Origin: Scatosoma sp045644545
Lineage (GTDB): Bacteria > Bacillota > Clostridia > Christensenellales > Borkfalkiaceae
Direction of reading: 5' to 3'
Assembly: GCA_045644545.1 (NCBI GenBank)
Contig: JAZRHC010000026.1
Location: 1-43,735 of the forward strand
Length of the DNA: 43,735 bases
In this document: one piece after another, positions 8,305-15,275 of the stretch
Layout: every line of letters begins with the position of its first letter
Position numbering within the stretch: position 1 is the stretch's first letter
Notes under the pieces: generated by a model
What the model saw: only the letters and a program-made list of their open reading frames with translations
The model's database searches: none
What the model was told of the DNA's origin: nothing
Translations under genes and position numbers: made by a program

Positions 8305-8334
8305 CCCGCGTATGCGTTTTTCCGCATACGCGGG
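8305..8334 (+). promoter_or_regulatory. 12-base-pair stem-loop after the capsid gene
   Basis: CCCGCGTATGCG (8305-8316) and CGCATACGCGGG (8323-8334) pair perfectly across a six-base loop. The following sequence is A-rich, not U-rich, so it is a poor Rho-independent terminator. A role protecting the 3' end of a processed capsid mRNA, or reducing readthrough into the neck genes, is inferred. Confidence 0.6.
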
Positions 8335-8356
8335 AAAATAAAAAAAGGAGGAGCTT

Positions 8357-8905
8357 ATGACCGTTAAAGAAATTATTTTATTGGCGGCGAACGAGGTGGG
8401 TTGCGGCGAAAAGGTGCAAGCGTATCTTGCGGGCGGGACGGACGGAGAGGCGGAAACGCTGGCGCTTCTTCGATGCTTTAATCTCGTTGAAAACGAGCTT
8501 GCGCTCGATTATTTGCCGCTTACCGCGGAGGAGGAAGTCGCTTCGGATACGGGCGCGATCGCCTTTTCCGCGCTTTCCAAACCCGCCGTGCGCGTGGTGA
8601 AGGTCACGGACGAATGGGGAAACGAAGCGCCGTTCAAGCTGTATCCAGATAAGCTGAAAACGTTGCCCGGGGCGGTGAAGATCGAGTATACGTATACGCC
8701 TACGGAAAAGGATTTGAACGGCGTGCCCGACGATACCCGCCGAACTTCGATTCGATTGTTTGCGTTCGGCGTGGCGGCGGAATACTGCTTGGCGACGGGA
8801 GCTTACGAGGAGAGTGCGGTGTGGGATAAGAAATACAAAGAGGCGATCGAGGCGACCTACCGTTGCTTGAAGGCGCGAAAAATTCAATCGAGAAGGTGGG
8901 CGTGA
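8357..8905 (+). CDS. Head-to-tail adaptor (P22 gp4-like position and size)
   Basis: 182 residues with AAGGAGG before the ATG. The N-terminal two-helix block (TVKEIILLAANEVGCGEKV, then LALLRCFNLVENELALDYLP) and the C-terminal helices after RRTSIRLFAFGVAAEYCLAT fit the mostly helical gp6/gp4-type connector family, with a beta-rich middle (VVKVTDEWGNEAPFKLYPDK). P22 gp4 has 166 residues and lies immediately after the coat gene, as here. It would sit below the portal ring. The assignment rests on size, order and fold impression, not on a recognised catalytic motif. Confidence 0.6.
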   Translation: MTVKEIILLAANEVGCGEKVQAYLAGGTDGEAETLALLRCFNLVENELALDYLPLTAEEEVASDTGAIAFSALSKPAVRVVKVTDEWGNEAPFKLYPDKLKTLPGAVKIEYTYTPTEKDLNGVPDDTRRTSIRLFAFGVAAEYCLATGAYEESAVWDKKYKEAIEATYRCLKARKIQSRRWA

Positions 8906-10272
8906 CGGTGGTTGGATATAAAAAGAGTAGCTTTGAGCCGAGCGGGGAAAATTTCCGCGTGAGATTTTCAAGGTTTGCGATAGGCAAAGACGAGCAATCG
9001 AAAAAACAAACGGGCGTTTTATACGCTTCGGAAAGCAAAAATTGCGATCTTTCGGACGGGCGACTGACTTGCGGCGCGGGGGCTTCGGCGTTTACGAACG
9101 CGCAGGGCGCGGAGCTGGAAATTCCCGAAGCGAGCTCTCTCACGGTGTTTTCTTACCGTTCGGGATTATATAATTATAAATACCGCTTAGGGTATACCGA
9201 CGGCGCGGGCGGCGTGTTTTTGTATAATGCGTCGAGCGGGGCGTTCGAAGATATTTTGGGCGGGACGAGCGAGGCGTTCGTTTTTGAGGCGATGAGCGGG
9301 AGCAAAGAAGGAATTTTGATGCTGTATAACGCTTCGGGGGCGTGGACTTACGAGCGTTCGGGCGCACTTACGCAACAGCTTACGAGGAATATCCTCGCGG
9401 GGTGTTTTTACGGCGAGCGCGCGTTTTTTGCGGCGCATCCGTTTACCGTGCTCTATTCTTCGTCGCTCGACCCGAGCGTGTTCACGGAGGACGTGGAGGA
9501 AGCGGGCAAGATCGAATTTCCCTCCGACAAGGGGAAAATCCATTCCTTTGCGGAGCTGAACGGAAGGCTTTACGCTTTTCGCGAAAACGGGGTTTTGCAA
9601 ATTACGGCGAAGGGCTCGGCACTCGATTTCGAAGCGAAAGAGGTCGAGCTTGCGGTCGGCGGGATTTTTAAAGGCAGCGTCGGGGCGTGCGGGAAGTATA
9701 TCTTTTTCCTGACGGCGGAAGGGCTGTTTGCCTTCGACGGAACGAACGCGGAAAAGATACTCGCGGAGTTGGAAATTTCTCCGCTTGCGGAAGGGCAAGC
9801 TTGCGCTTGCGCAAGCGTGCGAGGGAAATATTATCTGCAATATCTCGATGAAAACGGAAGTGAGAAGGCAATCGTCGTGGACGGCACGGGGAAAAGCGGG
9901 TATTATACCTTTTATAAAGAAGCGTTGTCCGATTGCGACGGGCGCGGTCTGTTTTTAAAGGATTCCGCCGTGTACGCGATCGACGAAAACGCGGCGTTGC
10001 CCCAAGGCGAAAGTTATTATTTCAAAGCGGAAACGGAGTTTTTGAGGTCGGGCGAAAAGACCTTGAAAAGTCTGTGCCTTAAAGGGGAAGGGAGCGTGAA
10101 CGTAATCCTTTCGAGCGAGCGCGGAAAACGGGAAACGGAAGTCGATCTGGCGGGCGGCGAGGCGGTTTTGCCGATCGGGCTGAAAGGCAAGGCGTTTTCT
10201 TTGGAATTTCGTTTGCAACGGGGAAGCTCGGTAAAAGAAGCGGAAGCGGAGCTTTACGCGCTTAAAAAGTAA
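8902..10272 (+). CDS. Neck/tail beta-propeller protein (P22 gp10-like)
   Basis: About 456 residues starting at GTG 8902, which overlaps the upstream stop as GTGA; AAGG lies five bases upstream. The sequence is a succession of beta blades with repeating aromatic turns (FSYRSGLYNYKYRLGY, FAAHPFTVLYSSSLDPSVFT, AELNGRLYAFRENGVLQI, CGKYIFFLTAEGLFAFDG, VRGKYYLQYLDENGS). Blades pairing small variable loops with Tyr/Phe strands are typical of beta-propellers. P22 gp10, the packaged-DNA stabilisation factor, has 472 residues, is a propeller and occupies the same place. No receptor-binding or enzymatic domain is visible. The propeller reading is mine and has not been modelled. Confidence 0.6.
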   Translation: MTVVGYKKSSFEPSGENFRVRFSRFAIGKDEQSKKQTGVLYASESKNCDLSDGRLTCGAGASAFTNAQGAELEIPEASSLTVFSYRSGLYNYKYRLGYTDGAGGVFLYNASSGAFEDILGGTSEAFVFEAMSGSKEGILMLYNASGAWTYERSGALTQQLTRNILAGCFYGERAFFAAHPFTVLYSSSLDPSVFTEDVEEAGKIEFPSDKGKIHSFAELNGRLYAFRENGVLQITAKGSALDFEAKEVELAVGGIFKGSVGACGKYIFFLTAEGLFAFDGTNAEKILAELEISPLAEGQACACASVRGKYYLQYLDENGSEKAIVVDGTGKSGYYTFYKEALSDCDGRGLFLKDSAVYAIDENAALPQGESYYFKAETEFLRSGEKTLKSLCLKGEGSVNVILSSERGKRETEVDLAGGEAVLPIGLKGKAFSLEFRLQRGSSVKEAEAELYALKK

Positions 10273-10290
10273 CGAGGAGGCGAAAAAGAA

Positions 10291-10776
10291 ATGATAATCG
10301 ACGTGATATCGTTTACCGACGCGCAGTACGCCGCGCTTTCAGAAGAGCAAATTTTGGAAGTGAAGAGCGTACAGACGAAGGTGAACAAGCTTCGAGCGAA
10401 AGCGGAAACGCTGGAAGCGGAAATGAAGTTCAAGCTTTTGGAAAACGGCGTGGGAAGATCGTCCGCGCTCGCCTACTACACGGCGCGCGAAACGGCGAAG
10501 CTCGAACAGGAGATCGATTCCCTTCGGGAAGGGCTGTTGTTTTATTTGCGCTTCTCGGCGAAAAACGAATCGGGAGAAAAGGATTCGCCGTATACGGTGG
10601 ATTATTCGCTGACCTACGAGGAGCGGTTTGAAAGCGTAAAAGTTTACTACTTAGCTACGTATACCAACGCGGAGGAAAGATACGTTGCGTTTAAAGCGGA
10701 CGAAGTGGCGGTGGTGTATTTGGGGGAATTATACCCAGGTCTACACGATTATTTCAAGAACTTAGCGGAAGCGTAG
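10291..10776 (+). CDS. Coiled-coil protein, last gene of the head module
   Basis: 161 residues, unrecognised. Residues 15-80 form a strong heptad-like helix (EEQILEVKSVQTKVNKLRAK onward) followed by KLEQEIDSLREGLLFYLRF; the remainder is beta-rich with many Tyr. In P22 the gene after gp10 is the trimeric coiled-coil needle gp26, so a plug or needle role would fit by position, but this protein is shorter (233 residues in P22) and I see no sequence support. GAGG precedes the ATG 18 bases after the upstream stop, so it belongs to the same transcript. No phage gene follows it. Confidence 0.6.
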   Translation: MIIDVISFTDAQYAALSEEQILEVKSVQTKVNKLRAKAETLEAEMKFKLLENGVGRSSALAYYTARETAKLEQEIDSLREGLLFYLRFSAKNESGEKDSPYTVDYSLTYEERFESVKVYYLATYTNAEERYVAFKADEVAVVYLGELYPGLHDYFKNLAEA

Positions 10777-10838
10777 GGAAGATTCGAAAAGTAAACGGCG
10801 CGAAGAAGCGGGAAATTCGGCAAGAGGGTGTAAATCCG

Positions 10839-10867
10839 TTGCGTTTTTTCCGCTTTTTTGTTATAAT
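10839..10867 (+). promoter_or_regulatory. Sigma-A promoter for dut-trmB
   Basis: TTGCGT, 17 bases, TATAAT, 62 bases before dut. It separates the phage-like block from the housekeeping genes downstream. Confidence 0.75.
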
Positions 10868-10929
10868 AAGCGGGAATAAGAAGATTTTCGCGCGGAGGCG
10901 TTTGCGCGCGGAATAAAAAGGAGAAAAAT

Positions 10930-11373
10930 ATGATACCCAAAATTGCCGTGAAAAAACTCGACGAAAAGGCGACTTTGCCGACCTACGGTTCGGATTACGC
11001 CGCGGGGGCGGATCTTTACGCGCTTATCGACGGAGAAGTGGAGATTTTGCCAAGCGAAACCAAGCTGATTCGAACGGGGCTTGCAATGGAGATCCCCGAA
11101 GGCTACGCGGGGCTTATTTACGCGCGGAGCGGGCTTGCTTCCAAGCGCGGGCTTGCGCCTGCGAATAAGGTGGGCGTGGTGGATTCCGACTATCGCGGAG
11201 AAGTGATGGTCGCCCTGCATAATCATTCCGCAATCCCGCAAAAAATCACGAGCGGCGAGAGGATCGCGCAGCTCGTCGTAACGCCGTTTTTGAAGGCGTG
11301 CTTTGAAGAAGCGGACGAGCTTTCCCAAACGGTGCGCGGCGAAGGCGGCTTCGGGAGCACGGGCAGGAAGTAA
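10930..11373 (+). CDS. dut: Deoxyuridine 5'-triphosphate nucleotidohydrolase (dUTPase)
   Basis: Hydrolyses dUTP to dUMP and pyrophosphate, keeping uracil out of DNA and feeding thymidylate synthesis. All five trimeric dUTPase motifs are present in 147 residues: AAGADLYA, RSGLASKRG, VVDSDYRGEV with the catalytic Asp, GERIAQLVV and the C-terminal P-loop-like RGEGGFGSTGR. AAGGAG precedes the ATG. It has its own promoter and is 13 bases from trmB, so it seems to be a host gene, although dUTPases are also common phage passengers and it directly follows the head module. Confidence 0.97.
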   Translation: MIPKIAVKKLDEKATLPTYGSDYAAGADLYALIDGEVEILPSETKLIRTGLAMEIPEGYAGLIYARSGLASKRGLAPANKVGVVDSDYRGEVMVALHNHSAIPQKITSGERIAQLVVTPFLKACFEEADELSQTVRGEGGFGSTGRK

Positions 11374-11386
11374 GGCGGTAGAAGTT

Positions 11387-12076
11387 ATGTCGATGAGAAT
11401 GAGAAGAAAGCGCAATTTCGACGCGAGAATGGACGCTTGCGCCGACTTGCTTTTGGCGCGGGGCGCGAACGGGATCTTGAATATGAAAGAGGCGGCGGAG
11501 AGTTTCCGCGCGCTCGTCGATTTTTGCGCGACGTTTAAAAACGACCATCCCGTTATGCTGGAAATCGGGTGCGGAAAAGGCGGGTTCGTTTGCGAGCTTG
11601 CGAAGAAAAACCCGAATATAAACTATATCGCGCTCGAAAAGATGAGCAACGTGGTGTTGACGGCGATGGAGCGGGTGAAAGCGGAAGGGCTTGAAAATAT
11701 CCGCTTTTTGAATATTCGCGCGGAGTGCTTGCCCTGCTATATCCCCGAAGGGAGCTTAGAGGGGATCTATCTCAATTTTTCCACGCCCTTGCCAAAGCTC
11801 GGCTACGCCACCCAACGGCTGACTCACCGCAATTTTTTGAAGGTGTATCAAAAGCTTTTGAAAGCGGGAGGCAGGGTGCTGCAAAAAACGGACAACCGCG
11901 ACTTTTTCGAGTTCTCGCTCGAAGAGTACGCCGCGTGCGGGTTTGCCCTTGAACGGGTGAGTTACGATCTGCACGAAAACGGGAATCCCGATTGGAATAT
12001 CGTGACGGAGTACGAGCAAAAATGGGTGGAGCAGGGCTTGCCTATCCACCGCGTGGAAGCAGTGTTTTTAGGGTGA
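11387..12076 (+). CDS. trmB: tRNA (guanine-N7)-methyltransferase TrmB, variant active-site motif
   Basis: An S-adenosylmethionine enzyme that methylates G46 of tRNA. The N-terminal MRMRRK, the SAM loop LEIGCGKGGF, the ALEK acidic turn, KTDNRDFFEF and the C-terminal TEYEQKWVEQGLPIHRVEA all fit TrmB over 229 residues. The odd part is the catalytic block. Most TrmB proteins have NF(S/P)DPWPKxRHxKRRL; this one has NFSTPLPKLGYATQRLTH, so the conserved Asp and Trp and most of the basic residues are gone. Either the lineage uses a different site or activity is lost. Start at ATG 11387 with AAGGCGG upstream, in an operon with dut. Confidence 0.85.
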   Translation: MSMRMRRKRNFDARMDACADLLLARGANGILNMKEAAESFRALVDFCATFKNDHPVMLEIGCGKGGFVCELAKKNPNINYIALEKMSNVVLTAMERVKAEGLENIRFLNIRAECLPCYIPEGSLEGIYLNFSTPLPKLGYATQRLTHRNFLKVYQKLLKAGGRVLQKTDNRDFFEFSLEEYAACGFALERVSYDLHENGNPDWNIVTEYEQKWVEQGLPIHRVEAVFLG

Positions 12077-12081
12077 GAGGT

Positions 12082-13077
12082 ATGCGGAAATTTTTTGCGG
12101 GGCTGGTGGCGGCGTGTTGTTTGTTTTCAGGGCTCATCACCGCTTGCAATAAGAAAAAAAGCGACGAAATTTACGTTTACGCGCCCGACGGCGCGCCCGC
12201 GCTCGCGCTTGCGTACGCGATGCATTCGGATAAAAAGGACGACGGCGTGACCTACGAGGTGGTGAACGCGGCGACGATCGAAACTTATCTTACCTATTTG
12301 GACGAGGAGAAAAACGCCGACCTTTGCGTGTTGCCTTTAAATACGGCGAGCAAGCTCGTCGGCTCGGGAAAGGACTATCAGCTTTTAGGCGCGGTCACGC
12401 ACGGGAATTTGTATATGCTTTCCACGGACGGCGAGGAATATTCGCAGGAGAATTTATCTTCGCTCGTCGGGAAAACGGTGGGCGTGGTGCAGCTTCAAAA
12501 CGTGCCGGGGATCGTGTTTAAGGTGATTTTAAAGGACCTTGGAATTCCGTTTGCGACGATTCAAAACGACGGCGCGGTCGATTTCGAAAAAGTCAATCTT
12601 CGCGCGGTGACGCCCGATATGGTTTCGCCCGCGACGGCGGGAGTGGACGTTTTCGTTGCGCCCGAGCCTGCGGCGAGCGTGAAAGCGGAAAAAACGGCTT
12701 TGGAATTCGTCGGGGATTTACAGGCAATCTACGGCGGGGAGCGGGGATATCCGCAAGCGGTGTTGGTGGCGAAGCGCGGCTTGATCGAAAAAAACGGCGA
12801 GTTTATAGAGTCCTTTTTGAAAAAGATCGAGGACGGCTCGGCGTGGCTTCAAACCGCGGAAATCGGGGAAATATGCTCGGCGATCTCGGCGCGTTTGACC
12901 AAAGGGCTCACGCCGAGCTTGACGGTGAACAATTTGTCGCGCGAGGCGATCGCCCGTTCGGGCGTTTGGTTTTCTTCGGCGCAAGAGAGCAAGGCGGAAA
13001 TCAACGCGTTGCTTGCGAAAATGCTTGCGGTCGGCGGGGCGGCTTCGCTCGTGGAAGAAGAATTTTTCGCAAAATAA
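12082..13077 (+). CDS. ABC importer substrate-binding lipoprotein (NMT1/SsuA/ThiY-like)
   Basis: 331 residues with a lipoprotein signal: MRKFFAGLVAACC, then the lipobox LITAC, so Cys is lipidated on the outer face of the membrane. The mature part begins with DEIYVYAPDGAPALALAYAM and contains NADLCVLPLNTASKLVGSG and KTVGVVQLQNVPGIVF, typical of the periplasmic-binding type II fold used by sulfonate, nitrate, taurine and pyrimidine-precursor importers. The ligand cannot be told from sequence and no riboswitch precedes it. It begins 5 bases after trmB and is followed by permease and ATPase genes. Confidence 0.85.
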   Translation: MRKFFAGLVAACCLFSGLITACNKKKSDEIYVYAPDGAPALALAYAMHSDKKDDGVTYEVVNAATIETYLTYLDEEKNADLCVLPLNTASKLVGSGKDYQLLGAVTHGNLYMLSTDGEEYSQENLSSLVGKTVGVVQLQNVPGIVFKVILKDLGIPFATIQNDGAVDFEKVNLRAVTPDMVSPATAGVDVFVAPEPAASVKAEKTALEFVGDLQAIYGGERGYPQAVLVAKRGLIEKNGEFIESFLKKIEDGSAWLQTAEIGEICSAISARLTKGLTPSLTVNNLSREAIARSGVWFSSAQESKAEINALLAKMLAVGGAASLVEEEFFAK

Positions 13078-13083
13078 GCGTTT

Positions 13084-13857
13084 GTGAGGCGAGAGGTGAA
13101 AAAAGGCGTAAAGTACTTCAATAAAATACTGTTCACGCTCGGCGCGTTCGGCGTTTTGCTTTTGATCTGGCAAATCGCCTTTTTTTGCGTGGGGAATCCG
13201 CTCGTGTTGCCGTCGCCTTGGGAATGTTTTGGGGAATTGTTCGTTTTGCTTTCGAAAGCGCGGTTTTGGAAAAGCTTTTTCGCGACCTTCCTTCGCGCGG
13301 TTTCGGCGTTCGCGATGTCTGCGATTTTGGGTCTCGGCTTTGCCGTGATCTCGTACCTGCTACCCTCCTTTCGCGCTTTTTTAGCGCCGATCGCGGCGTT
13401 TTTACGCGCGTTGCCCACGGTAGGGGTCATTCTTTTGATACTCGTATTCGTATCGCCCGCAAGCGCGCCCGTGGCGGTGGCTTGTCTTGCGCTCGTGCCC
13501 GCGTTGTATTCCTCTGCGCTCGCCGCATTTTTTAGCGTGGACGAGGAGCTTATCGAGCTTTGCAGGGTGTATCGCGTGCCCGTAAAAAAACGGGTGTTTT
13601 CGCTGTATTTGCCCGCCGCTACGCCGTATTTGATTCGCGAGGGAACGGTGGGATTGTCTTTTTCGTTAAAGCTTGCCGTGTCGGCGGAAGTGCTCGCGAG
13701 TACCTTTCAAAGCGTCGGCGGAATGATGCAAGAGGCAAAGCTGTATTTGGAAATCCCGTCGCTGTTTGCGTTGACGGTTGCGGTCGTGCTCGTCGGATTT
13801 TTGGTGGAAGGCGTAGGCGCGATACTTGCCCGCCGCGTGGAAAGGAGGTTGAAATGA
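13084..13857 (+). CDS. ABC importer permease (SsuC/TauC/ThiX-like)
   Basis: 257 residues with about six membrane segments and the BPD_transp_1 layout. The EAA loop that contacts the ATPase is around VDEELIELCRVYRVPVKKRV and the sequence AATPYLIREGTVGLSFSLKL follows, both typical of the SsuC/TauC family. The likely start is GTG 13084; GTG 13096 is a possible alternative. Its stop overlaps the ATPase start as ATGA, showing tight coupling. It forms the channel for the upstream lipoprotein's ligand. Confidence 0.9.
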   Translation: MRREVKKGVKYFNKILFTLGAFGVLLLIWQIAFFCVGNPLVLPSPWECFGELFVLLSKARFWKSFFATFLRAVSAFAMSAILGLGFAVISYLLPSFRAFLAPIAAFLRALPTVGVILLILVFVSPASAPVAVACLALVPALYSSALAAFFSVDEELIELCRVYRVPVKKRVFSLYLPAATPYLIREGTVGLSFSLKLAVSAEVLASTFQSVGGMMQEAKLYLEIPSLFALTVAVVLVGFLVEGVGAILARRVERRLK

Positions 13858-14492
13858 AGATTGAAAACTTGCGCAAAGCCTACGGCGAGCAGGTCGTGTT
13901 CGACGGGTTCGACCTTGAAATAAGAGAAGGGGAAATTTTGTGCTTACTCGGTCCTTCGGGCGTTGGAAAAACCACCCTTTTGAAGATATTGGCGGGGTTA
14001 ACGCCCTACGAGGGCAGACTGGACGGCATACCCGAGCGGGTCGGGTATATTTTTCAAGAGCCGCGCTTGCTTGCGAACCTGACGGTGAGAGAGAACCTCG
14101 CGTTCACGGGCGGCGAGGCGAAAAAAATCGGGGAAATGCTCGAAGAAGTCGGGCTTTCGGCGCACGCGGACAAACGCCCGAAAATGCTTTCGGGCGGGGA
14201 AAAACAGCGCGTGGCGATCGCGCGGGCGTTCTTATCCGATTCGCCGCTTTTATTGATGGACGAGCCCTTTTCCGCACTCGACACCGCTTTGAAAATGCGC
14301 CTTACGGACTTGTTTTTGCGGATTTGGGAAAAAGAAAAACGAACGGCGTTGTTCGTTACGCACGATCTTGGCGAGGCGCTTGCCGTAGGGCACAGGATCG
14401 TCGTGTTAAAAAAGGGCGCGGCGGCGTTGGATATCCGCGCGGACGAGGAGAACGCGAAAGAAAAATTGCTCGAATGCTTGATGACGGAATAA
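13854..14492 (+). CDS. ABC importer ATP-binding protein (SsuB/TauB/ThiZ-like)
   Basis: 212 residues. Walker A is GPSGVGKTT, the Q-loop is IFQEPRLL, the signature is LSGGEKQRVAIARAF, Walker B is LLLMDEPFSALD and the H-loop is FVTHDLGEA. These are canonical for the ATPase of NMT1/SsuA-type importers. The ATG is preceded by AAAGGAGG and overlaps the permease stop by four bases. It completes a three-gene importer cotranscribed with dut and trmB unless an internal promoter exists. Confidence 0.95.
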   Translation: MKIENLRKAYGEQVVFDGFDLEIREGEILCLLGPSGVGKTTLLKILAGLTPYEGRLDGIPERVGYIFQEPRLLANLTVRENLAFTGGEAKKIGEMLEEVGLSAHADKRPKMLSGGEKQRVAIARAFLSDSPLLLMDEPFSALDTALKMRLTDLFLRIWEKEKRTALFVTHDLGEALAVGHRIVVLKKGAAALDIRADEENAKEKLLECLMTE

Positions 14493-14520
14493 AACGCTTG
14501 TGGGAACGCGGGCGTTTTTT
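14491..14520 (+). terminator. Probable terminator after the ABC importer
   Basis: AAAACGC (14491-14497) pairs with GCGTTTT (14512-14518) across a 14-base loop, then Ts. The stem is modest and starts inside the stop codon region. Confidence 0.45.
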
Positions 14521-14522
14521 GC

Positions 14523-14572
14523 TTGCCTTTTTTTGGAAAATGCGGTATACTGATTGCGATAAACTTTTATCG
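14523..14572 (+). promoter_or_regulatory. rex promoter with palindromic operator candidate
   Basis: TTGCCT, 17 bases, TATACT (-10 at 14546-14551). A perfect dyad CGATAAA-CT-TTTATCG lies at 14557-14572, over the expected start site. Its half-site GATAAA partly fits Rex boxes (TTGTTAA-N4-TTAACAA), so autoregulation by Rex is plausible but the match is imperfect. Confidence 0.6.
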
Positions 14573-14588
14573 ATAAAGGAGTTTTTAT

Positions 14589-15227
14589 ATGGAAAAAGAG
14601 ATCTCGAAAGCGACGGTGGCGAGAATGCCGTTATATCTTCGGGTTTTACAGGAAGAAAATTCAAAGGGCTCAGTATACATTTCTTCCACGGTTATTGCAC
14701 AGAATATTTCCGTATCGGCAGTGCTGGTACGAAAAGACCTTGCGCTCGTTTCCTCGGAGGCGGGCAGACCTCGGCTCGGGTTTGGCGTTACGCGTTTAAT
14801 CGCGGATATCGAGAAGTTTTTGGGCTACGACAGCGAATCCGAGGCGATTATCGTCGGCGCGGGCGGGCTCGGGCGAGCCTTTCTCGGCTACGAGGGGTTT
14901 AAGCAAAACGGGCTGAATATCGTGGCGGCGTTCGATCGCGACGAAAAGCTCGTCGGCGCGGAAATTTCGGGCAAGAAGGTTTTGCCGATGCAAACGCTTG
15001 AAAGCTTCGTCGAGGAAAAGAAAATACGCATCGGGATCATCACCGTGCCAAAATCCGCCGCGCAGGAAGTGCTCGATAAGCTCGTGGCGGCGGGAGTGAA
15101 GGCGATCTGGAATTTTGCGCCCGCGCCCTTGCGCGCGCCGAAGGATATCGTTTTGAAAACGGAAGATCTCGCCGCGTCGCTTGCCATTTTGGCGGGAAAG
15201 GTTTGCAAGGTCACCGACAATCGTTAA
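14589..15227 (+). CDS. rex: Redox-sensing transcriptional repressor Rex
   Basis: Senses the NADH/NAD+ ratio and releases fermentation genes when NADH accumulates. 212 residues. The N-terminal winged helix holds ATVARMPLYLRVL and VSAVLVRKDLALVS; the Rossmann domain starts at AIIVGAGGLGRAFLGY (usually GAGNLG, here Asn to Gly) and continues with AAFDRDEKLVG and GIITVPKSAAQEVLDKL; IWNFAP is the conserved interface block. AGGAG lies 7 bases before the ATG. It lies 48 bases upstream of adhE, a standard Rex target, and probably shares its transcript. Confidence 0.95.
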   Translation: MEKEISKATVARMPLYLRVLQEENSKGSVYISSTVIAQNISVSAVLVRKDLALVSSEAGRPRLGFGVTRLIADIEKFLGYDSESEAIIVGAGGLGRAFLGYEGFKQNGLNIVAAFDRDEKLVGAEISGKKVLPMQTLESFVEEKKIRIGIITVPKSAAQEVLDKLVAAGVKAIWNFAPAPLRAPKDIVLKTEDLAASLAILAGKVCKVTDNR

Positions 15228-15236
15228 GGAACGCCG

Positions 15237-15270
15237 CCTTTCGGTGAAGGGTCGGCGAGCCGAAAGGGGG
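15237..15270 (+). promoter_or_regulatory. Hairpin overlapping the adhE ribosome-binding site
   Basis: CCTTTCGG (15237-15244) pairs perfectly with CCGAAAGG (15260-15267). The right arm includes the start of the AAAGGGGG ribosome site (15263-15270) that serves the adhE ATG at 15276. Folding would hide that site, so translation may depend on melting, cleavage or a bound factor. The regulatory role is inferred. Confidence 0.55.
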
Positions 15271-15275
15271 AATAT

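Noticed and set aside
10930..11373. dut as part of the phage module
   Set aside because: It has its own promoter and is coupled to trmB, so a host gene is more likely, although phage origin cannot be excluded.
13560..13853. N-terminal extension of the ABC ATPase
   Set aside because: The extension overlaps the permease in another frame; ATG 13854 has a perfect ribosome site and the family's normal N-terminus.
13940..14902. 320-codon plus-strand ORF across the ATPase and rex
   Set aside because: It crosses the terminator and promoter between two clear genes; a shadow frame.
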